Shown here one piece after another: positions 9,167-18,544 of a DNA stretch of 64,000 nt. The notes beneath the pieces were generated by a model that was not told the DNA's origin, ran no database searches, and saw only the letters and a list, made by a program, of their open reading frames with translations. Source of the stretch: Prevotella fusca JCM 17724 (GTDB lineage Bacteria > Bacteroidota > Bacteroidia > Bacteroidales > Bacteroidaceae). Made by a program: the position numbers and the translations under genes. The stretch spans positions 144,501 to 208,500 of the forward strand of contig NZ_CP012074.1 of the NCBI RefSeq assembly GCF_001262015.1, read 5' to 3'. How positions within the stretch are numbered: position 1 is the first letter of the stretch; every line of letters begins with the position of its first letter.

Positions 9167-10624
9167 ATGCTGAATCTGAAACTTATCTCCAAGATTCTTG
9201 GCTCCCTGTTATGGATAGAGGGCGTGTTGATGCTCTGTTGTCTGTTTGTGTCATTGTTATATCATAGCGTTGACATCATGGCTTTTGCATGGAGCATCCT
9301 TATTACGGTGGGTGCAGGCATCGTGTTCCGTTTGCTGGGACGCAATGCCGATAACCTCTTGGGGCGTCGTGATGCTTATTTTGTGGTAACCGTTTCTTGG
9401 GTGTTTTTTACGCTGTTCGGTACGTTGCCGTTTATGCTCAGCGGCTGTATCGGCAACTTCACGGATGCGTTCTTTGAATCGATGTCGGGTTTTACTACGA
9501 CGGGTGCAACGATTATCGACTATCCCGAATGGCTGCCAAAGGGACTCCTCTTCTGGCGTTCACTCACACAGTGGATTGGCGGATTGGGTATTGTATTCTT
9601 CACTATTGCCATCCTTCCTTCCATGGTGGGTGGTTCGGTAAAGGTGTTTGCAGCTGAAGCAACCGGACCTATCAAGAGTAAGCTGCATCCTCGTTTGAGT
9701 ATGAGTGCCAAGTGGATATGGATAGTCTACGTGGTTCTGACCATTGCCTGTATCTTCAGTTATAAGCTCTGTGGTATGGGGTGGTTTGATGCTTTCAATT
9801 ATTCCATGACGAGCACGGCGACAGGTGGTTTTGCTACCGAGAGTGGTTCTATCATGACATTCCATTCTCCTGCCGAGGAGTATGTCTGTGCACTGTTCTG
9901 TTTCCTCTCGGGTGTCAATTTCACCTTGTTATATGCGTCAGTCATAGGTATGGATATCAAGAAGCTGCTGAAGAACAGTGAGTTCCGTTTCTATGTGATA
10001 ATGGTACTTTCGTTTGCCCTCTTCATAGCCTTTCAGCTTGTTTACCGCAATCATTATGATATAGAGCATGCTTTCCGAAGTGCCATCTTCCAGGTTGTTT
10101 CCTTCATTACAACGACAGGACTTTTCAGCGATGATGCTGCCAAGTGGCCTCATGTGACGTGGGTTGTCCTGGCTGCCTGTATGTTCTTTGGCGGCTGTTC
10201 AGGCTCCACAAGTGGTGGTATCAAGAGTATTCGTGGTGTGATGTTGTTGAAGGTGGTACGCAATGAGTTCCGTCAGATTCTGCATCCTAATGCAGTCTTG
10301 CCAATGAAGGTTGACGGTGTGAATATCCCACAGTCGAAGCGTGTGACCCTCTTGGGATTCATCGGGCTCTACCTTATCTTGACGCTCTTCTGTGCCTTTA
10401 CGATGATAGCTTTCGGCATTGACAACACAAATGCCATTACCATTACGCTGAGTTGTCTTGGTAATGTCGGTCCTACTTTGGGTATGGAGATTGGTCCTAC
10501 GATGTCATGGGTGCAGCTGCCCGGTTTTGCCAAGTGGATTTGTTCTTTCCTTATGCTTGTAGGTCGTCTGGAACTCTTCACGGTTCTGGTGCTGTTCACG
10601 CCTGCTTTCTGGAAAGAGAATTAA
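9167..10624 (+). CDS. trkH: Trk system K+ transporter, channel subunit TrkH
   Basis: Inner-membrane potassium uptake subunit that forms the pore and partners with TrkA just upstream. Its 485 aa have about ten hydrophobic segments. The four pore-loop repeats of the SKT superfamily are visible through their filter-like segments: SGFTTTGATII, STATGGFATESGS, FITTTGLFSDD and LGNVGPTLGMEIGPT. Length and order match the family. Gene order trkA-trkH with a 2-nt gap supports a two-subunit complex. Confidence 0.96.
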   Translation: MLNLKLISKILGSLLWIEGVLMLCCLFVSLLYHSVDIMAFAWSILITVGAGIVFRLLGRNADNLLGRRDAYFVVTVSWVFFTLFGTLPFMLSGCIGNFTDAFFESMSGFTTTGATIIDYPEWLPKGLLFWRSLTQWIGGLGIVFFTIAILPSMVGGSVKVFAAEATGPIKSKLHPRLSMSAKWIWIVYVVLTIACIFSYKLCGMGWFDAFNYSMTSTATGGFATESGSIMTFHSPAEEYVCALFCFLSGVNFTLLYASVIGMDIKKLLKNSEFRFYVIMVLSFALFIAFQLVYRNHYDIEHAFRSAIFQVVSFITTTGLFSDDAAKWPHVTWVVLAACMFFGGCSGSTSGGIKSIRGVMLLKVVRNEFRQILHPNAVLPMKVDGVNIPQSKRVTLLGFIGLYLILTLFCAFTMIAFGIDNTNAITITLSCLGNVGPTLGMEIGPTMSWVQLPGFAKWICSFLMLVGRLELFTVLVLFTPAFWKEN

Positions 10625-10743
10625 AGAACTTTCAAGTTCACAACTTAAAATCCCTGATTATAATCCCCCTGTTTACGGTTGTTTCAGCAGCAGGAGACTT
10701 GTCGGCTTATCCACTTTTTATTCGTCAGTTCCCATCAGCTGCG

Positions 10744-10831
10744 AATTATTTACATGAAAAGAAATATTTTTTATCATGAAGAAAAATATTTCTTTTCATG
10801 AAGAAAAATGTTTTTTATCGTGATGATAAAT
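10744..10831. repeat. Second tandem array of four 22-nt palindromic units (TCATGA family)
   Basis: Four units of exactly 22 nt (10744-10765, 10766-10787, 10788-10809, 10810-10831) centred on ACATGA, TCATGA, TCATGA and TCGTGA. It is the same family and the same unit number as 3925-4012, and both arrays begin straight after GCG. Confidence 0.85.
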
Positions 10832-11002
10832 CGGGGTAGTTGCAGTTTAGTATCTTTTTGATTGTCTCCTTCGGTCGAATAGCGTGTCATGTTCTTTCGA
10901 TAATAAAGCTAAAACAGCCCGCTTGAAAGGCAAAAAACTTTTAAAGGTAATCCTCTGTGCCAGCCGTGAAACTTTCTTATCAGTCTTTTAACAGTTATTG
11001 TG

Positions 11003-11032
11003 TTGGAAATAAACAGGGAATGTGTAATTTTG
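11003..11032 (+). promoter_or_regulatory. Promoter of the DUF4840-like lipoprotein gene
   Basis: TTG (11003-11005), 19-nt spacer, TAATTTTG (11025-11032). Transcription would start near 11039, which excludes the longer GTG frame from 10957. Confidence 0.8.
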
Positions 11033-11073
11033 TGCCCGATAAACTTAGATATAATAAACCAAAACTTTCTACA

Positions 11074-11700
11074 ATGAAAAAGAATCATTTATTACTTTTA
11101 GTCGTTGCGCTTATGATGACTTTCTCATTTACTTCTTGTCTGAATGATGATTTTGACGGGAAGGCAAAGCAAAACCGACCCACACAGGCAGAGTTGAAGG
11201 CTGCCAGCAAAACCATTCAAGGAACTTATCAAGGAAAGCTGTTTACCTACACTTTTAATTCAACGAACAATACTATTCAGAAGAAAGATTCAGTAATCAC
11301 CAGCTGGGAAATCACGGATGACACTACGCTTGTGGTGAAGAGGTTTCCAAGTAAACTGTTGGCAAACAACGTTACAAATGCTGACTTGAAGCAGGCTATA
11401 GAGGCTTTGCCTGACCAGGAAGTTAAGTGTGCGGTAAGCATCTTTAATGTGAACCCGATTCTTTTCTATATTGCACCCTATCGGCTGGATTTGGGTAAGC
11501 TGACTTATGGCGGGAAGACGCACGATGTCTCTGTCGGCTTCATCTTCAATCCGAACAATACGTATGGTGGATATGACAACGCCAAGAAAATTACAGGTTT
11601 CCGCCTTATTGAGTCAGTTGTGCTGATTGACGGAACTACAGACAAGTCATTATATAGAGGTTTTGAAATCTTCGACTTTAGGTCAGAGCCTAAGAAATAA
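11074..11700 (+). CDS. DUF4840-like secreted lipoprotein
   Basis: 208-aa predicted lipoprotein: MKKNHLLLLVVALMMTFSFTSC gives a signal sequence with lipobox Cys22. The mature part is a compact, mostly beta domain beginning SKTIQGTYQGKLFTYTF with a C-terminal strand SLYRGFEIFDFRS. This resembles the DUF4840 family of Bacteroides and Prevotella, to which I assign it from memory of the pattern. No enzymatic motif is visible and the role is unknown. ATG 11074 is preferred over GTG 10957 because the promoter lies between them and the signal peptide starts here. It is monocistronic, with a strong terminator downstream. Confidence 0.85.
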   Translation: MKKNHLLLLVVALMMTFSFTSCLNDDFDGKAKQNRPTQAELKAASKTIQGTYQGKLFTYTFNSTNNTIQKKDSVITSWEITDDTTLVVKRFPSKLLANNVTNADLKQAIEALPDQEVKCAVSIFNVNPILFYIAPYRLDLGKLTYGGKTHDVSVGFIFNPNNTYGGYDNAKKITGFRLIESVVLIDGTTDKSLYRGFEIFDFRSEPKK

Positions 11701-11726
11701 GTCTTTCAGGGATAAGCTGATGCTTG

Positions 11727-11762
11727 AAGTCTGGGAATATCTGTTCTGATGTTCCCAGACTT
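11727..11762 (+). terminator. Terminator after the DUF4840-like gene
   Basis: AAGTCTGGGAA (11727-11737) pairs perfectly with TTCCCAGACTT (11752-11762); a T/A-rich tail follows. Confidence 0.7.
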
Positions 11763-11934
11763 TATGATTATTTGTTTGAGAACCTGAGTGTCTCATAATG
11801 ATAAAATAATGGAGTCTGCTTGACTTCAATGTCCAACTAACTCAAATCCGACATGTTTTCTGTTGAGGCTTGATGATTATAGTCTGTAGCTTTTCGGAAT
11901 GTGTCTGATGTTTTCCACACCCCTTGTGTTCTAT

Positions 11935-13626
11935 ATGAAAGTGATAACTTGTCTTGCAATGGCACTGATGGTGTCAGAAGCCTGCCATGCAACAGTAAAT
12001 GATGAAGAAATACTGTCGGATTCTGTCTTATACACTGTAGAAAGCAACAATGTTGTTGCAGGGAAAACAGACAGCATACAGACGGATGTTTCCACCTTAT
12101 CTATAATAAAGAGGGACGAAAACAGCATAAATGAAGTAAACGATGCGGAAAGAAGACTGCCTGCACATAACCTGAAGACCGATATGAGTTGGGCAAGTCT
12201 TTCTTGGTTTGCTGCAGGACTGGCTTTGAGAAGCGAGCGGAAACAGATAAAGAATATACGACAGAAATTCCAGTATAACTTTCATAATACAGTGGACGAC
12301 TACCTGCAATATTCTCCCCTTCTGCTGACAACGGGACTGAAGATGGCAGGCATTGAGGGACGCAGCAAATGGGGACGATACGCCGTCAGCGCAACTGCAT
12401 CTTATGCGGTTATGGCACTGTTAGTGAACAGCATAAAGTATTCTGCGCGTGAGCAGCGTCCCGACGGCTCAACATGTAATTCCTTTCCTTCCGGACATAC
12501 AGCAACGGCGTTTGCAGCTGCGACGATATTGCACAAGGAATATGGGCTGACACGCAGTCCGTGGTACAGCATCGGTGGATACCTCCTTGCAACAGCTACG
12601 GGCTGTATGCGTGTCCTGAACAACAGACATTGGGTTAGTGACACCTTTGCCGGTGCAGGAGTCGGTATCTTGTCCACGGAACTGGGCTACACGCTTGCCG
12701 ACCTTCTTTTCAGGCAGAAGGGTCTGCTCCGCCCTGACCGCATCGATGCTCCGCTCTTCAGTGATCAGCCGTCTTTCTTCAGTGTGCAGATGGGCTTGGG
12801 ACTTGGGGAACAGAAGCTCGACCTGATGAAAGGAAATGATATACTGCAGGATGACTATGAAGAGTACAGGGTCAGGACTTTGAAATTGTCCCGTGCCATA
12901 TCCATCGGAAGCGAGGGTGCCTATTTCTTCAATCGCAATATTGGTGTTGGTGGACGGCTGCGGGTCGTGTCGCGTAATGTCAAGAACTGGTCTGATTTTA
13001 CACAATGTTCTATATGTAACTTGGCAAAAATATTGCCGGACCTTGAGGGTTTCATTGATGACTATTCGCTTACCGTAGAATCCAATCACATGGCGGAGTT
13101 CTCCGTCAGTGGCGGACTTTATTTTAACTTCCCGCTCTCTCGCCGCTTGTCGATTGGTTCAAAACTTCTTGTTGGCAGAAGCTATCTGCAAGGGATAAAG
13201 ATTACTGCCAATGTCAGCGGACACCAGCGCGACTTGGATTTCTCTGTCGAACAGAATAACGGAGGGCAGGAGTATGTATGTGAGGTGTTGGGAAATAAGC
13301 AGGATAATGGCAAGCCATACTCTACATCGTGGGACTTTTTGAATGTCTCGGGTAATCGTGCCATAACTGTCGGCACGGGACTTTCACTCAACTTCGCCTA
13401 TAAGTCGCTTATGGCGTGGCGTTTCTTCCTGGATTACGACTTCTGTCACCGAACCTACTCCACGCATTATTACCCTTCTGCCTTCCTGAAGGCAGCAGCA
13501 CGCAATGTCAGTTTTGGGGGTTCTCCTGTTTCACGTCCTGATGAGTACGTGTCACCTTACGTTACTTCCCGGAAGCGTAATATATCACAGTTTGTCTTGG
13601 GGGCTGCCTTCTCAATCACATTCTGA
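11935..13626 (+). CDS. PAP2-family phosphatase with C-terminal beta-barrel-like region
   Basis: Secreted or membrane-associated phosphatidic acid phosphatase type 2 protein. The three catalytic motifs are all present: KYSAREQRP (K168...R175 P176), PSGH (about 185-188) and RVLNNRHWVSD. It should therefore dephosphorylate a lipid phosphate or pyrophosphate in the periplasm. After about residue 275 comes nearly 290 residues rich in alternating amphipathic strands and aromatics (GLYFNFPLSRR, VGTGLSLNFAYK) ending ...GAAFSITF. The terminal aromatic residue is typical of outer-membrane barrels. ATG 11935 gives a clean signal peptide; ATG 11899 is an alternative. A weak promoter-like TTG-N21-TAGCTTTT (11863-11894) favours 11935. 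Confidence 0.85.
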   Translation: MKVITCLAMALMVSEACHATVNDEEILSDSVLYTVESNNVVAGKTDSIQTDVSTLSIIKRDENSINEVNDAERRLPAHNLKTDMSWASLSWFAAGLALRSERKQIKNIRQKFQYNFHNTVDDYLQYSPLLLTTGLKMAGIEGRSKWGRYAVSATASYAVMALLVNSIKYSAREQRPDGSTCNSFPSGHTATAFAAATILHKEYGLTRSPWYSIGGYLLATATGCMRVLNNRHWVSDTFAGAGVGILSTELGYTLADLLFRQKGLLRPDRIDAPLFSDQPSFFSVQMGLGLGEQKLDLMKGNDILQDDYEEYRVRTLKLSRAISIGSEGAYFFNRNIGVGGRLRVVSRNVKNWSDFTQCSICNLAKILPDLEGFIDDYSLTVESNHMAEFSVSGGLYFNFPLSRRLSIGSKLLVGRSYLQGIKITANVSGHQRDLDFSVEQNNGGQEYVCEVLGNKQDNGKPYSTSWDFLNVSGNRAITVGTGLSLNFAYKSLMAWRFFLDYDFCHRTYSTHYYPSAFLKAAARNVSFGGSPVSRPDEYVSPYVTSRKRNISQFVLGAAFSITF

Positions 13627-13815
13627 CTCTTGAAGCCCGTTTAGAAAGAACTTATTTCCCTGTTCTGCCATTCTGTCAGTCTGTTTCTGTTGGCACATCA
13701 TTTGTCTAATAATTGGCGAACAACGCTGTCAGCAGCAGACGATATGGTCTGATGAACCTGCGATAGACTGCGTTAATAATAGAACAAGAAATAATAATAA
13801 AAAAGACATACAATT

Positions 13816-15720
13816 ATGGGAAAGATTATTGGAATTGACTTAGGAACAACAAACTCTTGTGTTTCTGTATTTGAAGGCAATGAGCCAGTGGTAATCGCTA
13901 ACAGCGAGGGTAAGCGCACTACACCTTCTATCGTGGGCTTCGTTGAGGGCGGCGAGCGTAAGGTGGGTGATCCTGCTAAACGTCAGGCTATCACAAACCC
14001 AGAGAAGACCGTTTACTCTATTAAGCGTTTCATGGGTGAAACTTACGCACAGTGTCAGAAAGAGGCTGAGCGTGTTCCATTTAAGGTTGTTAACGAGGGT
14101 GGTTATCCACGTGTACAGATTGACGACCGTAAATATACTCCACAGGAGATTTCTGCAATGGTATTGCAGAAGATGAAGAAGACCGCTGAGGACTATCTTG
14201 GTCAGGAGGTGACAGATGCAGTTATCACCGTACCAGCATACTTCTCTGACTCACAGCGTCAGGCAACTAAGGAGGCTGGTCAGATTGCTGGTCTTAACGT
14301 ACAGCGTATCGTGAATGAGCCTACTGCCGCAGCGCTTGCTTATGGTGTTGACAAGGCTAATAAGGATATGAAGATTGCCGTATTCGACCTTGGTGGTGGT
14401 ACATTCGATATCTCTATCCTTGAGTTCGGTGGTGGTGTGTTCGAGGTTCTTTCTACGAATGGTGATACTCACCTTGGTGGTGACGACTTCGATCAGGTAA
14501 TTATCGATTGGCTCGCTGACGGCTTTAAGTCTGAGGAGGGTATCGACTTGAGAAAGGATCCAATGGCAATGCAGCGTTTGAAGGAAGCTGCTGAGAAGGC
14601 TAAGATTGAGTTGTCAAGCTCTTCTTCTACAGAGATTAACTTGCCATATATCACTGCTGAGGGTGGTGTACCAAAGCACTTGGTAAAGACCTTGACCCGT
14701 TCACAGTTTGAGCAGTTGGCACACAACCTCATCCAGGCTTGTCTCGTTCCTTGTCAGAATGCTATCCGTGATGCTAAGTTGCAGACATCAGATATTGATG
14801 AGGTTATCCTCGTAGGTGGTTCAAGCCGTATCCCTGCTGTGCAGACATTGGTAAAGAACTACTTTGGTAAGGAGCCTTCAAAGGGTGTTAATCCTGATGA
14901 GGTGGTTGCTGTCGGTGCAGCTATTCAGGGTGCTATCCTCAACAAGGAAAGTGGTGTGGGTGACATCGTATTGCTCGACGTAACTCCATTGACCCTCGGT
15001 ATTGAGACAATGGGTGGCGTGATGACTAAGCTCATCGATGCTAACTCTACTATCCCTTGCAAGAAGAGTGAGGTGTTCTCTACCGCAGCTGATAACCAGA
15101 CAGAGGTTACTATCCACGTTCTGCAGGGTGAGCGTCCAATGGCAGCACAGAACAAGTCAATCGGTCAGTTCAACCTGACAGGTATTGCTCCAGCTCGTCG
15201 TGGTGTGCCACAGATTGAGGTAACATTCGACATCGATGCTAACGGTATCCTCAACGTATCAGCTAAGGACAAGGCAACAGGTAAGGAGCAGAGCATCCGC
15301 ATCGAGGCTTCAAGCGGTTTGAGCGAGGAGGAAATCAATCGTATGAAGGCTGAAGCTGAGCAGAACGCCGAGAACGACAAGAAGGAGCGTGAGAAGATTG
15401 ACAAGCTGAATCAGGCTGACTCAATGATCTTCACCACCGAAAACTTCTTGAAGGACAATGGTGACAAGGTTCCAGCCGACCAGAAGTCAGGTATCGAGTC
15501 AGCTCTCCAGCAGCTCCGTGATGTTCATAAGTCAGCTGACGTTGCAGCAATCGACACAGCTATCAACAACCTCAACACTGTTATGCAGGCAGCATCACAG
15601 CAGATGTATAGCCAAGCAGGTGCACAGGCAGGTCCTCAGCCAGGCGCAGATGCTGGTCAGCAGGAGCAGCCAAAGCAGGATGACACCATCCAGGATGCAG
15701 ACTTTGAGGAAGTGAAGTAA
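13816..15720 (+). CDS. dnaK: Molecular chaperone DnaK (Hsp70)
   Basis: ATP-dependent cytoplasmic chaperone working with DnaJ and GrpE. At 634 aa it is full length. The N-terminal actin-like ATPase has the signatures [28 protein letters not shown] and [14 protein letters not shown]. The substrate-binding domain follows from about residue 385 ([17 protein letters not shown]). The lid ends in a Q/A/G-rich linker (about 595-620) and the conserved acidic tail DADFEEVK. dnaJ and grpE are not adjacent. I see no clear CIRCE-type inverted repeat upstream. The AbiH gene follows after a terminator, so dnaK marks the left edge of the accessory island. Confidence 0.99.
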   Translation: MGKIIGIDLGTTNSCVSVFEGNEPVVIANSEGKRTTPSIVGFVEGGERKVGDPAKRQAITNPEKTVYSIKRFMGETYAQCQKEAERVPFKVVNEGGYPRVQIDDRKYTPQEISAMVLQKMKKTAEDYLGQEVTDAVITVPAYFSDSQRQATKEAGQIAGLNVQRIVNEPTAAALAYGVDKANKDMKIAVFDLGGGTFDISILEFGGGVFEVLSTNGDTHLGGDDFDQVIIDWLADGFKSEEGIDLRKDPMAMQRLKEAAEKAKIELSSSSSTEINLPYITAEGGVPKHLVKTLTRSQFEQLAHNLIQACLVPCQNAIRDAKLQTSDIDEVILVGGSSRIPAVQTLVKNYFGKEPSKGVNPDEVVAVGAAIQGAILNKESGVGDIVLLDVTPLTLGIETMGGVMTKLIDANSTIPCKKSEVFSTAADNQTEVTIHVLQGERPMAAQNKSIGQFNLTGIAPARRGVPQIEVTFDIDANGILNVSAKDKATGKEQSIRIEASSGLSEEEINRMKAEAEQNAENDKKEREKIDKLNQADSMIFTTENFLKDNGDKVPADQKSGIESALQQLRDVHKSADVAAIDTAINNLNTVMQAASQQMYSQAGAQAGPQPGADAGQQEQPKQDDTIQDADFEEVK

Positions 15721-15737
15721 ATAATAATAACTAATAT

Positions 15738-15775
15738 AATCGCAGTAATCCAGCAATGGGTTGCTGCGATTTTCT
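15738..15775 (+). terminator. Terminator of dnaK
   Basis: AATCGCAG (15738-15745) pairs with CTGCGATT (15764-15771), and an alternative inner stem CAGCAA/TTGCTG exists; TTTC follows. Confidence 0.7.
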
Positions 15776-15792
15776 AATCTAAATATATTACT

Positions 15793-16815
15793 ATGACGAA
15801 TTGTGTCTACATATTTGGAAATGGTCTCGACTTGCGAATGGGTATGCCTACAAGTTATCCCGATTTTCTTAAATACTATGAAGGTATAAAAACATCTGAT
15901 TACACTGTTGCTTCTATCAAACAAAGTTTTTTGTCAAAAGTAAAAATAGAGAAAGGTCAAGAATGGAAAGACTTAGAAATAGCCTTGGGATTATTTACAA
16001 AAGATGTTTTTGATGTGGAATCATTTAAGGATTTCTACAGAGATATTAGTTCTGCCTTAAAAGAATATCTAACATTGGCTGAAGAAAATTTACCAAATTT
16101 ATCGCCCGATGATGAGATTAAATTTTGGGAAGATTTGATGTTCCCAGAAGATTATCTTCATGTTAAATCTAGAAAGAAAGTGTTTGATATTTACTCTAAT
16201 AAGGATAAAGTAACGGCTAATATAATTAATTTTAACTATACAAATACATTGGAACACCTTTTGAGTAGTAAGAAAGATGCTTTTAATGGCTATGGCGACT
16301 CTTCCAGATCTAGTCATTTTTGGGTCAGAGATATAAAGCATGTACATGGGAAATTGAATGAGTCGGATTTACTATTTGGGGTAAATGACTTAAGCCAGAT
16401 AGAAAACGAGGATTTTTGCATGGATGAGAATTTTCAGGATTTAATAATCAAGCCTAAAGGCAATGAGGAGTTAGGTACAGGAGTAGATACAGAGTGTGCT
16501 TCCTTAATTAGTGAGGCAGATATTTTTTATATTTATGGCACATCCTTAGGTCCTACTGATAAATTATGGTGGGATTGTATTTTACGCAGATTTATGAATT
16601 CCAATGCAATCCTCTTATATTTTCATTATACTTCTCAAAAAGTAAAAACAGATTTACTTGAAAGAGACTATATAGGTATAGAGCGAGATTTACGTAAACT
16701 TGTAATGGAACGAATTGGCATTGAAGGAGACATAAAATCTTTCCGTAATCGTATATTCGTTGCACGTAATGCAGATATCTTTCCTATTTATCCAAAGAGA
16801 GTGATAATAGTTTAA
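15793..16815 (+). CDS. AbiH-like abortive-infection protein
   Basis: 340-aa protein of the AbiH type, a family first described as a lactococcal plasmid-borne phage abortive-infection gene; mechanism not established. The recognisable pattern is the start CVYIFGNGLDLRMGMPTSYPDF, the middle segment NFNYTNTLE, the HVHGKL histidine motif, and the later IYGTSLGPTDKLWW. All are characteristic of the family. The gene is visibly more AT-rich than dnaK, as expected for a transferred defence gene. No promoter of the usual type was found, so expression may depend on readthrough past the dnaK terminator. It is the first gene of the accessory island. Confidence 0.88.
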   Translation: MTNCVYIFGNGLDLRMGMPTSYPDFLKYYEGIKTSDYTVASIKQSFLSKVKIEKGQEWKDLEIALGLFTKDVFDVESFKDFYRDISSALKEYLTLAEENLPNLSPDDEIKFWEDLMFPEDYLHVKSRKKVFDIYSNKDKVTANIINFNYTNTLEHLLSSKKDAFNGYGDSSRSSHFWVRDIKHVHGKLNESDLLFGVNDLSQIENEDFCMDENFQDLIIKPKGNEELGTGVDTECASLISEADIFYIYGTSLGPTDKLWWDCILRRFMNSNAILLYFHYTSQKVKTDLLERDYIGIERDLRKLVMERIGIEGDIKSFRNRIFVARNADIFPIYPKRVIIV

Positions 16816-16846
16816 ATGTTTATTAGCTGAATCTAATCCTTTTCTT

Positions 16847-17188
16847 ATGACTCTTGAAGAATACAACCAATTAGAAATTGATTACGAACACTGTGCTGGC
16901 ACTCACTGCGAGAAAGCCAGCCAGTGTTTGCGCCATACAGCCTACACGATGTTTGAGTCGGGTGGGCGGGAACGGTATATGATGTTGAACCCGAAAGTGA
17001 TAACGGGTGCACAGCCATGTCCGTACTATGAGCAGAAGCGCAAGAAACGTTTTGCGTGGGGCATCTCTCGCATTTACGATAATGTGCGGATGGCAGACTT
17101 GAAGCGTGTCCGTCACGAAGTAATGATGTGCTTTGGCTCTGAAGTTTACTACAAGGTCAAACAGCAACGCCGTGCCATAACTGAATAA
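16847..17188 (+). pseudogene. DUF6078-like gene truncated by an in-frame stop
   Basis: Codes for 113 aa resembling the intact paralogue at 18545. Shared pattern: an N-terminal Cys-rich part (HCAGTHCEKASQCLRH), a CPYYE/CKEF-type Cys, KKRFAWGISRIYDNV against KERLAWGFSHLFDDV, and CFGSEVYYK against HFGSRFVYYR. The TAA at 17186-17188 falls where the paralogue has Glu (TE-stop-EQKMV against SEEEQQWV). The frame stays open for 38 more codons (17189-17302) that still match the paralogue's tail, up to TAG at 17303. A single G-to-T change in a GAA codon would explain this. Function of the family is unknown. Confidence 0.75.
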
Positions 17189-17382
17189 GAGCAGAAGATG
17201 GTTCGTCTTTCCTTTACTGAAATGGCTTATGACGGTAGTGCCATCGAGTTCGATCGCTATGAAGAACAATACGCTGCTGTGATGCGGCTGGCAAGATACA
17301 GTTAGATATCTGCACACATTTGCTTGACATTCTCTGATAGTTCTTTGGTAGGTTCTTATAGAAAGGTATATAACTTATGATA

Positions 17383-17470
17383 TTGGACACGTTAGTCCAG
17401 TGAGTTGGATAGGCGTGTCCAATAAGTTGGATTAGTCAGTCCAATTGATTGGATTAGCTTGTCCAATTCT
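17383..17470. repeat. Tandem array of four 22-nt units (TTGGA...TCCAA family)
   Basis: Four units of exactly 22 nt (17383-17404, 17405-17426, 17427-17448, 17449-17470). Each starts TTGGA and carries TCCA about 7 nt later, so each is a small inverted repeat, for example TTGGATTAGTCAGTCCAATT. The array sits immediately upstream of the ion-channel gene and ends 17 nt before its ATG. Confidence 0.85.
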
Positions 17471-17487
17471 TTAAATAAACTTATTTA

Positions 17488-18252
17488 ATGTCGTTGGTTC
17501 ACAAGAAATCATTTAGTGATATGAATAGACAGAAGATTGCAAACATAATAGACAGGAAGTCACGTTCTGACTGGATGTGTACGGCTTATGACTGGTTCAT
17601 GGTTCTGACCATTCTCGTAAGCCTTCTTCCGCTGATGTTTATGGGTACGTACAAAGTGTTTTGGTTTACGGAAATGGCTTCAACGCTCGTGTTCATCATT
17701 GATTACCTGCTTCGCTGGGGTACGGCTGATTTGAGAAGCAACAATCGTAAGATAGCGTTTCTTTTCTATCCGTTTTCTTTTATGGCAATCATTGACCTGC
17801 TGTCCATACTGCCTGCCGTAACGCTGCTTAATCCTGCATTCAAGCTCTTCCGTTTCACACGCCTGTTGAGGCTGACAAGAGTCTTGAAGATGTTTGGAAT
17901 ATCAAGCAAGGTGCGTTTGTTTATGTCCATACTCTACAAGGAGCGTCAGGTCTTGTCTTCTGTCTTGGTCTTGGCTTTGCTCTATATCTTTGTGACGGCA
18001 CTCATACTGTTCAATGTCGAACCCCACATAAACCCATATACAGGTCAGCCTACCTTCCGTTCTTTCTTTGATGCCTTGTATTGGGCAACCGTGACACTTA
18101 CCACGGTAGGTTATGGGGATATGTGCCCTGTCACCGATGTCGGTCGTTTCGTTAGTATGCTTTCGTCTCTGTTCGGTATAGCCGTTATCGCTTTGCCCTC
18201 TGGTGTCATTACCGCCCGATATCTTGATGAACTGCGTAAGGAGAAGGACTGA
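17488..18252 (+). CDS. Voltage-gated-type potassium channel
   Basis: 254-aa inner-membrane protein with six predicted transmembrane segments and a pore loop. The S4-like helix has basic residues at every third position (KLFRFTRLLRLTRVLKMF), and the selectivity filter is TVGYGD (206-211). This is the Kv/Kch architecture: a voltage-sensor domain followed by a pore. No C-terminal RCK domain is present; the protein ends soon after S6. The first ATG at 17488 is used; a second in-frame ATG lies 11 codons in. The 22-nt repeat array directly upstream may affect its expression (inference). It sits inside a defence-rich island, but I see no direct defence feature in it. Confidence 0.93.
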   Translation: MSLVHKKSFSDMNRQKIANIIDRKSRSDWMCTAYDWFMVLTILVSLLPLMFMGTYKVFWFTEMASTLVFIIDYLLRWGTADLRSNNRKIAFLFYPFSFMAIIDLLSILPAVTLLNPAFKLFRFTRLLRLTRVLKMFGISSKVRLFMSILYKERQVLSSVLVLALLYIFVTALILFNVEPHINPYTGQPTFRSFFDALYWATVTLTTVGYGDMCPVTDVGRFVSMLSSLFGIAVIALPSGVITARYLDELRKEKD

Positions 18253-18310
18253 CACGTTTTCTGCTGGGTACAGCTTACGTTTTATATATTACAACGAGTT
18301 TGAAAACTGT

Positions 18311-18393
18311 TTGCTGTCATTTTTAACATTTGCGGTATTTCGTTGATTTATAAAGTGTTATAAGTCGTAAGTGGGTGATAGGAGTGACAGCAA
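18311..18393. repeat. 83-nt element, left copy (inverted relative to 20591-20673)
   Basis: Begins TTGCTGTCA and ends GTGACAGCAA, with TTATAA near the centre. Its reverse complement matches 20591-20673 best at both ends and at the centre, with identical length (83 nt). The pair encloses the DUF6078 and VirE-like genes. Confidence 0.65.
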
Positions 18394-18416
18394 AATAAAA
18401 ATAATTCGTGAAAAAC

Positions 18417-18448
18417 TTGACAAGGGGTACCTCTGTGTTGTATCTTTG
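18417..18448 (+). promoter_or_regulatory. Promoter upstream of intact DUF6078 gene
   Basis: TTG (18417-18419), 21-nt spacer, TATCTTTG (18441-18448). The leader before the ATG at 18545 would be about 90 nt long. Confidence 0.7.
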
Positions 18449-18544
18449 CAGGCAGATATTAGGAAGAGCAACGGCACGCAAGGCGTGAATTTCTACAAAC
18501 TGACGGCATCTTCCTTTTTGTTTTATTCTTAAATCATTCTATTT

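Larger units (their letters stand above)
10625..11073. other. Intergenic region between trkH and the DUF4840-like gene
   Basis: Holds a 22-nt-unit palindromic array (10744-10831) and a promoter (11003-11032). No terminator with a clear stem was found after trkH, and no coding frame is convincing. Confidence 0.7.

Noticed and set aside
10957..11073. Longer reading frame for the DUF4840-like protein from GTG 10957
   Set aside because: A consensus promoter lies at 11003-11032 and the signal peptide begins at 11074.
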